A stretch of DNA of 7,848 nt. Source: JAKBCQ01 sp021807585 (GTDB taxonomy: Bacteria; Planctomycetota; Planctomycetia; Isosphaerales; Isosphaeraceae). The stretch spans positions 1-7,848 of the forward strand of contig DAHWFG010000575.1 in assembly GCA_027325115.1 (NCBI GenBank). Reading direction: 5' to 3'. The notes below the pieces were generated by a model. The model saw nothing but the letters and a program-made list of their open reading frames with translations, had not been told where the DNA came from and did no database searches. The translations under genes were made by a program, and so were the position numbers. Of the stretch, positions 4,609-7,848 are shown one piece after another. How positions within the stretch are numbered: position 1 is the stretch's first letter; every line of letters begins with the position of its first letter.

Positions 4609-5928
4609 GTGGCTCGGTTGGCAAGGCTCAAGGCGCGGCGCGTACTCGATTCGAGGGGCCGGCCGACGATCGAAGTCGACGCGTTCGCTTCCGACGGTTC
4701 GATCGGACGAGCGATCGCTCCTTCGGGAGCGAGCACGGGACGTTACGAATCGTTCGAACTCCGCGACTTCGATTCGCCTCGCTTCGGCGGCCGCGACGTC
4801 GGTCGAGCCTCGGCTCATGTCGAAGGCGAGATCGCGCGGCGACTGATCGACTTCGATCTCGACGATCAAGCGGCGATCGATCGCGCCATGATCGAACTCG
4901 ACGGCACGACCCAAAAAACAAGGCTCGGCGGCAACGCAATCCTCGCCGTGTCGCTCGCGTGCGCCCGCGCCGCCGCGCTATCGCACCACGAAGAATTGTA
5001 TGTTTATCTTAACAGGCTCTGGCGCTCTTATGCGATTGCCGGCGTCGACGCCGCGCCCCGAATCCCGGTTCCAATCGTCAACATGATTTCAGGGGGAGCG
5101 CACGCGGGACGCAATCTCGATATTCAAGACGTCCTCGCGGTTCCGCTCGGTGAATACTCATATACAGATTCGCTTGAACGTATCGTCGCGTTGTACCACG
5201 AACTCGGCTCTTTATTGCGCGAACGCGGCGAAGAGGGCTCGCTCGTCGGCGACGAAGGGGGCTTCGGCCCCAAACTCGCCGACGATTCGATCGCAATCGA
5301 ACGCGTCGTCGTCGCGATCGAGCGAATCGGGCTCGTACCCGGCGTCGATTTCGCGATCGCTCTCGACGTCGCCGCGACGCAATTCCACGACAAATCGACC
5401 GACGCCTATCTCGTTCGAACCGTCGCCCGCGACGGTTCGCGCGGGGATCCTATAAATATTTCCTCAAGTGCTATGATCGAGATGCTTGAAAGCTGGGTCG
5501 ATCGCTACCCGATCGTCGCGCTCGAGGATCCTCTCGCCGAAGACGATTGGAACGGTTGGAGGGAAATCACAAAACGTCTCGGCGATCGCGTTCATCTCAT
5601 CGGCGACGACCTGTTCGTCACCAATGCGAACCGGCTCCGCGAAGGCGTCGACGAAAATGTTGCGAACGCGATTTTGATCAAGCCGAATCAGGCGGGAACT
5701 CTCACCGAAACGCTCGAAACGCTCGCTCTCGCCAAACGAAGCGGATATCGAACGATCGTCTCGGCCAGGTCGGGGGAAACCGAGGATTCGACGATCGCCG
5801 ACCTCGCCGTCGCGACGGCTTCGGATCATATTAAAATCGGCTCCGTCGCTCGCTCCGAACGGCTCGCGAAATACAACCGATTGCTCCGCATCGAGGAGAA
5901 GCTCTCGGAGGCGAACAGGAATCAGTAG
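4609..5928 (+). CDS. Divergent enolase (phosphopyruvate hydratase) paralogue with two altered active-site positions
   Basis: This is a full-length enolase-family protein of 439 residues (usual 425-435). Canonical enolase interconverts 2-phosphoglycerate and phosphoenolpyruvate in the cytoplasm. It keeps the mobile loop SGASTG (Ser42), His165, Glu216 in GDEGG, and the magnesium carboxylates Asp253, Glu306 (LEDPLAEDDW) and Asp333. Also kept are the base Lys358 in IKPNQAGTL, the phosphate-binding Arg387-Ser388 and Lys409. Two positions differ from yeast and E. coli enolase: DIQDV has Asp174 where they have DIQEF or LQEFM (yeast Glu168), and SARSGETED has Ala386 where they have SHRSGETED (yeast His373). 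The first could weaken water/hydroxyl activation, and the second enlarges the pocket near the phosphate. It starts with GTG after a strong GGAGG. It follows the phosphotransferase by 79 nt with no terminator between. It may be a working glycolytic enolase variant or an enzyme with a different substrate. I withhold the symbol eno for that reason. Confidence 0.9.
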   Translation: MARLARLKARRVLDSRGRPTIEVDAFASDGSIGRAIAPSGASTGRYESFELRDFDSPRFGGRDVGRASAHVEGEIARRLIDFDLDDQAAIDRAMIELDGTTQKTRLGGNAILAVSLACARAAALSHHEELYVYLNRLWRSYAIAGVDAAPRIPVPIVNMISGGAHAGRNLDIQDVLAVPLGEYSYTDSLERIVALYHELGSLLRERGEEGSLVGDEGGFGPKLADDSIAIERVVVAIERIGLVPGVDFAIALDVAATQFHDKSTDAYLVRTVARDGSRGDPINISSSAMIEMLESWVDRYPIVALEDPLAEDDWNGWREITKRLGDRVHLIGDDLFVTNANRLREGVDENVANAILIKPNQAGTLTETLETLALAKRSGYRTIVSARSGETEDSTIADLAVATASDHIKIGSVARSERLAKYNRLLRIEEKLSEANRNQ

Positions 5929-6037
5929 ATCATTCTTGCATACTTAATCTTGATTATCCGCCGCGTAGTTCTTGAAATACGTCGAAGCGGCCCGGAACAC
6001 GACCAATCCGCGTAACGCTCGCAACGGTCTCGATACG

Positions 6038-7848
6038 TCATTTCGCCGGGACGACGATCCGAGGTCTCTCGAGGGTTCGGACGCGATCGATCCCTTCGAC
6101 GATCTCGACGGTCCGATCGGCGGCGACATCATGAAATACTTGTTTGGTTTTTGAAGTCGGCCACGTGATTTCAAGTTCATCGATCTTGGTCGCATCGAGC
6201 AATCCAAGATGCTCGATTAAACAATCGCCGCCGAAGCTCGAGTTATTGCCGATCGTTCGATAAATCGACCGCTTCAATCCGTCTTTGGTCGTGAGCGTAG
6301 CCCTGATTTTCACTCCGATCGCGGCCTTGTTCGTCTTTACCCCGACAAGCTTGACCTCGAGGTGACGACGGCCTTGGCCTGGATTCTGGAATAAAAGATT
6401 GTACGCGCGATCGCCCGGAACTCCGCCGCCGGTCTCGACGAAAAAGTCGAGATCGCCGTCGAAATCCCAATCGCAGAACGACACCCCGTGCCCTTTTTGA
6501 AGGTGCCCCGTCGCCGACGACCACGTCGCATCGTCGAACCGAGCCGCCGCCTGATTGATCAGCAATACGTTGGGAGTGAGCCCCGAATAAGACATCTCTC
6601 CCGTGCCGAGATAAATATCCAAGAACCCGTCGTTATTCACGTCTCCAAAATTACATCCCATTGGGGTAAATGCGCGGCCGAGGCCGACCTCGGCGGCGAC
6701 GTCGCGAAACCCTTCGGCGCCGAGATTGCGATAAAGAGTCGGTCGACTTCGATTCTCGTTCGGCTCGCCGAGCGCGATCGCCGCGTAATCGGCCATGAAC
6801 GTATCGTTCTCATTGATGTAGATATCAAGCTTGCCGTCGTTATCGAAATCCCAGAACCAACACGCGAAACCGATCTCGGGGCCCGTTACGCCGAGTTCGG
6901 GGGCTTTATCGACGAACGTACCGTTCCCCTCGTTGTGGTAGAGCCGCGCGGCGCCTCTCATGTTCGAGACGAGGAGGTCGAGCTTACCGTCGCCGTCGTA
7001 ATCGCCCCATCCCGATCCCTTGCCGCATCGTTCGTTAAGCACGCCCGCCCGGGAGGCGCGATCGACAAACGTCCCGTCCCCCTCGTTGTGATAGAGCCGG
7101 GATCGATTCCGCGGGTCGGGGGTCGTCGGATCGCCGCTCGGCGACGTGTATTCGCCGCACAAAAACACGTCCAGATATCCGTCGTCGTCGTAATCGCCCC
7201 ACGCCGCCGATTCGCACGCGATCGGCTCGCCCATCCCCGCCGCCACGGTCACGTCCTCGAACGTACCGTCCCCTTTATTCTTCAAAAGCGAAAGCCGCAT
7301 CGGCTTCTCCCAGCCGCCGCGCAACATTAAAACATCTAAATACCCATCGTTATTAAAGTCGGTGCGCGTTACATTGAGCGCGTAAATCTGATCGTCGAGG
7401 CCGGCCTTCGACGACCGATCGGCGAATTTCCCGTCTCCCAGATTGACGAAAAACGACGCTCCTCGATCGGCGTCGAGCGAAGTCGTGAACAAATCGGGCA
7501 GGCCGTCGCCGGTGAAATCGTCGAAGATCGATCCCCCCGCCTGATTCGGCCCCCGAGCCGTCAGACCGACCGCAGCGGCGACGTTCACAAATCGACCGAC
7601 GTCGGCCTTCGATTGAAACTTATCAAGCGGAATGAAATGCTCGCGCGGAACGCGATCGGGATATTCTCCTAACGTCATATAAGCGATATTTAAAAGCCAT
7701 CGCGCCCGGAAATCTCTCGGTTTCATCTTCAAATACGCGAGCAGACGTTGGATCGCCTCGCGCGACCCGGCTTCGTTCGTATGAACCGCGTCGGACGCGA
7801 TCGGCATGATGCAGCTCGAAGGCCCGAGACATGCCATGCAGTTGTCGG
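6038..7848 (-). CDS. CRTAC1-type FG-GAP/VCBS repeat protein with C-terminal ASPIC/UnbV domain, 5' end outside the window
   Basis: The minus-strand frame runs off the right edge: codons for D-N-C precede the first visible Met at 7837, so the start lies beyond the window. Numbering from that Met, residues 1-75 resemble the TPR-like linker of this family (GSREAIQRLLAYLKMKP, ARWLLNIAYMTLGEYPDRVP). Seven calcium-loop repeats of the FG-GAP/beta-propeller type follow: DDFTGDGLPD (106), DFNNDGYLD (160), DYDDDGYLD (215), DYDGDGKLD (279), DFDNDGKLD (330), DVNNDGFLD (399) and DWDFDGDLD (456). An ASPIC/UnbV domain occupies about 490-585 (LEVKLVGVKTNKAAIGVKIR, then ELEITWPTSKTKQVF). Such proteins are usually exported and are abundant in Planctomycetota. 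The repeats are predicted to form a calcium-stabilised propeller for binding proteins or glycans, although the exact role is unknown. Three cysteines cluster at the visible N-terminus (C-M-A-C and C9). The gene is convergent with the enolase paralogue across a 109-nt gap with no clear terminator. Confidence 0.9.
   Translation of the reverse strand, partial: DNCMACLGPSSCIMPIASDAVHTNEAGSREAIQRLLAYLKMKPRDFRARWLLNIAYMTLGEYPDRVPREHFIPLDKFQSKADVGRFVNVAAAVGLTARGPNQAGGSIFDDFTGDGLPDLFTTSLDADRGASFFVNLGDGKFADRSSKAGLDDQIYALNVTRTDFNNDGYLDVLMLRGGWEKPMRLSLLKNKGDGTFEDVTVAAGMGEPIACESAAWGDYDDDGYLDVFLCGEYTSPSGDPTTPDPRNRSRLYHNEGDGTFVDRASRAGVLNERCGKGSGWGDYDGDGKLDLLVSNMRGAARLYHNEGNGTFVDKAPELGVTGPEIGFACWFWDFDNDGKLDIYINENDTFMADYAAIALGEPNENRSRPTLYRNLGAEGFRDVAAEVGLGRAFTPMGCNFGDVNNDGFLDIYLGTGEMSYSGLTPNVLLINQAAARFDDATWSSATGHLQKGHGVSFCDWDFDGDLDFFVETGGGVPGDRAYNLLFQNPGQGRRHLEVKLVGVKTNKAAIGVKIRATLTTKDGLKRSIYRTIGNNSSFGGDCLIEHLGLLDATKIDELEITWPTSKTKQVFHDVAADRTVEIVEGIDRVRTLERPRIVVPAK

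Noticed and set aside
4246..4914. Minus-strand frame of 222 codons across the kinase-enolase junction
   Set aside because: It is very Arg/Asp-rich, spans two well-supported plus-strand genes and shows no domain.
5929..6037. Terminator between the convergent enolase and CRTAC1-type genes
   Set aside because: Only a 4-bp inverted repeat (AATC-TT-GATT) is present, with no GC-rich stem or T-run.
5922..6041. 39-codon minus-strand frame whose ATG overlaps the stop of the CRTAC1-type gene (ATGA)
   Set aside because: The overlap is suggestive of coupling, but the peptide is Arg-rich without a motif and its end runs into the enolase gene in antisense.
6488..7330. Plus-strand frame of 280 codons opposite the CRTAC1-type gene
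   Set aside because: It is antisense to the repeated calcium-loop motifs; its repeated IEPRG/VVVIAP-like segments are mirror images of those repeats.
1..7848. CRISPR array, insertion sequence, integrase or phage genes
   Set aside because: No regularly spaced repeats, transposase or integrase motifs, or terminal inverted repeats are visible on either strand.

Overview
The window looks like chromosomal DNA from a Gram-negative bacterium, most likely a member of the Planctomycetota (inference). The reasons are a large CRTAC1-type FG-GAP/ASPIC-UnbV protein, the tail of a ThuA-like protein, and a Kdo-8-phosphate synthase, which implies lipopolysaccharide. Coding DNA is GC-rich, with many CGA, TCG and GAT codons, and the short intergenic spacers are AT-rich. 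I see no tRNA, rRNA, CRISPR array, insertion sequence or phage gene.

Layout, left to right. Positions 1-84 hold the last 27 codons of a ThuA-like protein, followed by a strong hairpin (115-142). A small basic protein of unknown function lies on the plus strand (305-670). Next is a well-formed promoter (697-725) and a small predicted membrane or exported protein with its own Shine-Dalgarno site (827-1210). The 3' end of that gene overlaps convergently with kdsA. On the minus strand, a diacylglycerol-kinase-family lipid kinase (2047-3009) lies just upstream of kdsA (1170-1994), so both are probably read from an AT-rich promoter/operator region near 3190-3252. The stretch from 3122 to 3527 is a divergent control region.

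Rightward from there run an APH/methylthioribose-kinase-like phosphotransferase (3528-4529) and, 79 nt later, a divergent enolase paralogue (4609-5928). A convergent CRTAC1-type protein (6038-7848, 5' end outside the window) closes the window.

The minus-strand pair fits envelope biogenesis: Kdo for lipopolysaccharide plus a lipid or sphingoid kinase. The plus-strand pair is the most unusual part. The enolase keeps its three metal carboxylates, the catalytic lysines and the phosphate-binding Arg-Ser pair. It has Asp where canonical enolases have the active-site Glu168 and Ala where they have His373 (yeast numbering). A small-molecule kinase immediately upstream suggests a phosphorylation-then-dehydration module acting on something other than, or besides, 2-phosphoglycerate. 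That function is inference; the substitutions and gene order are seen directly.
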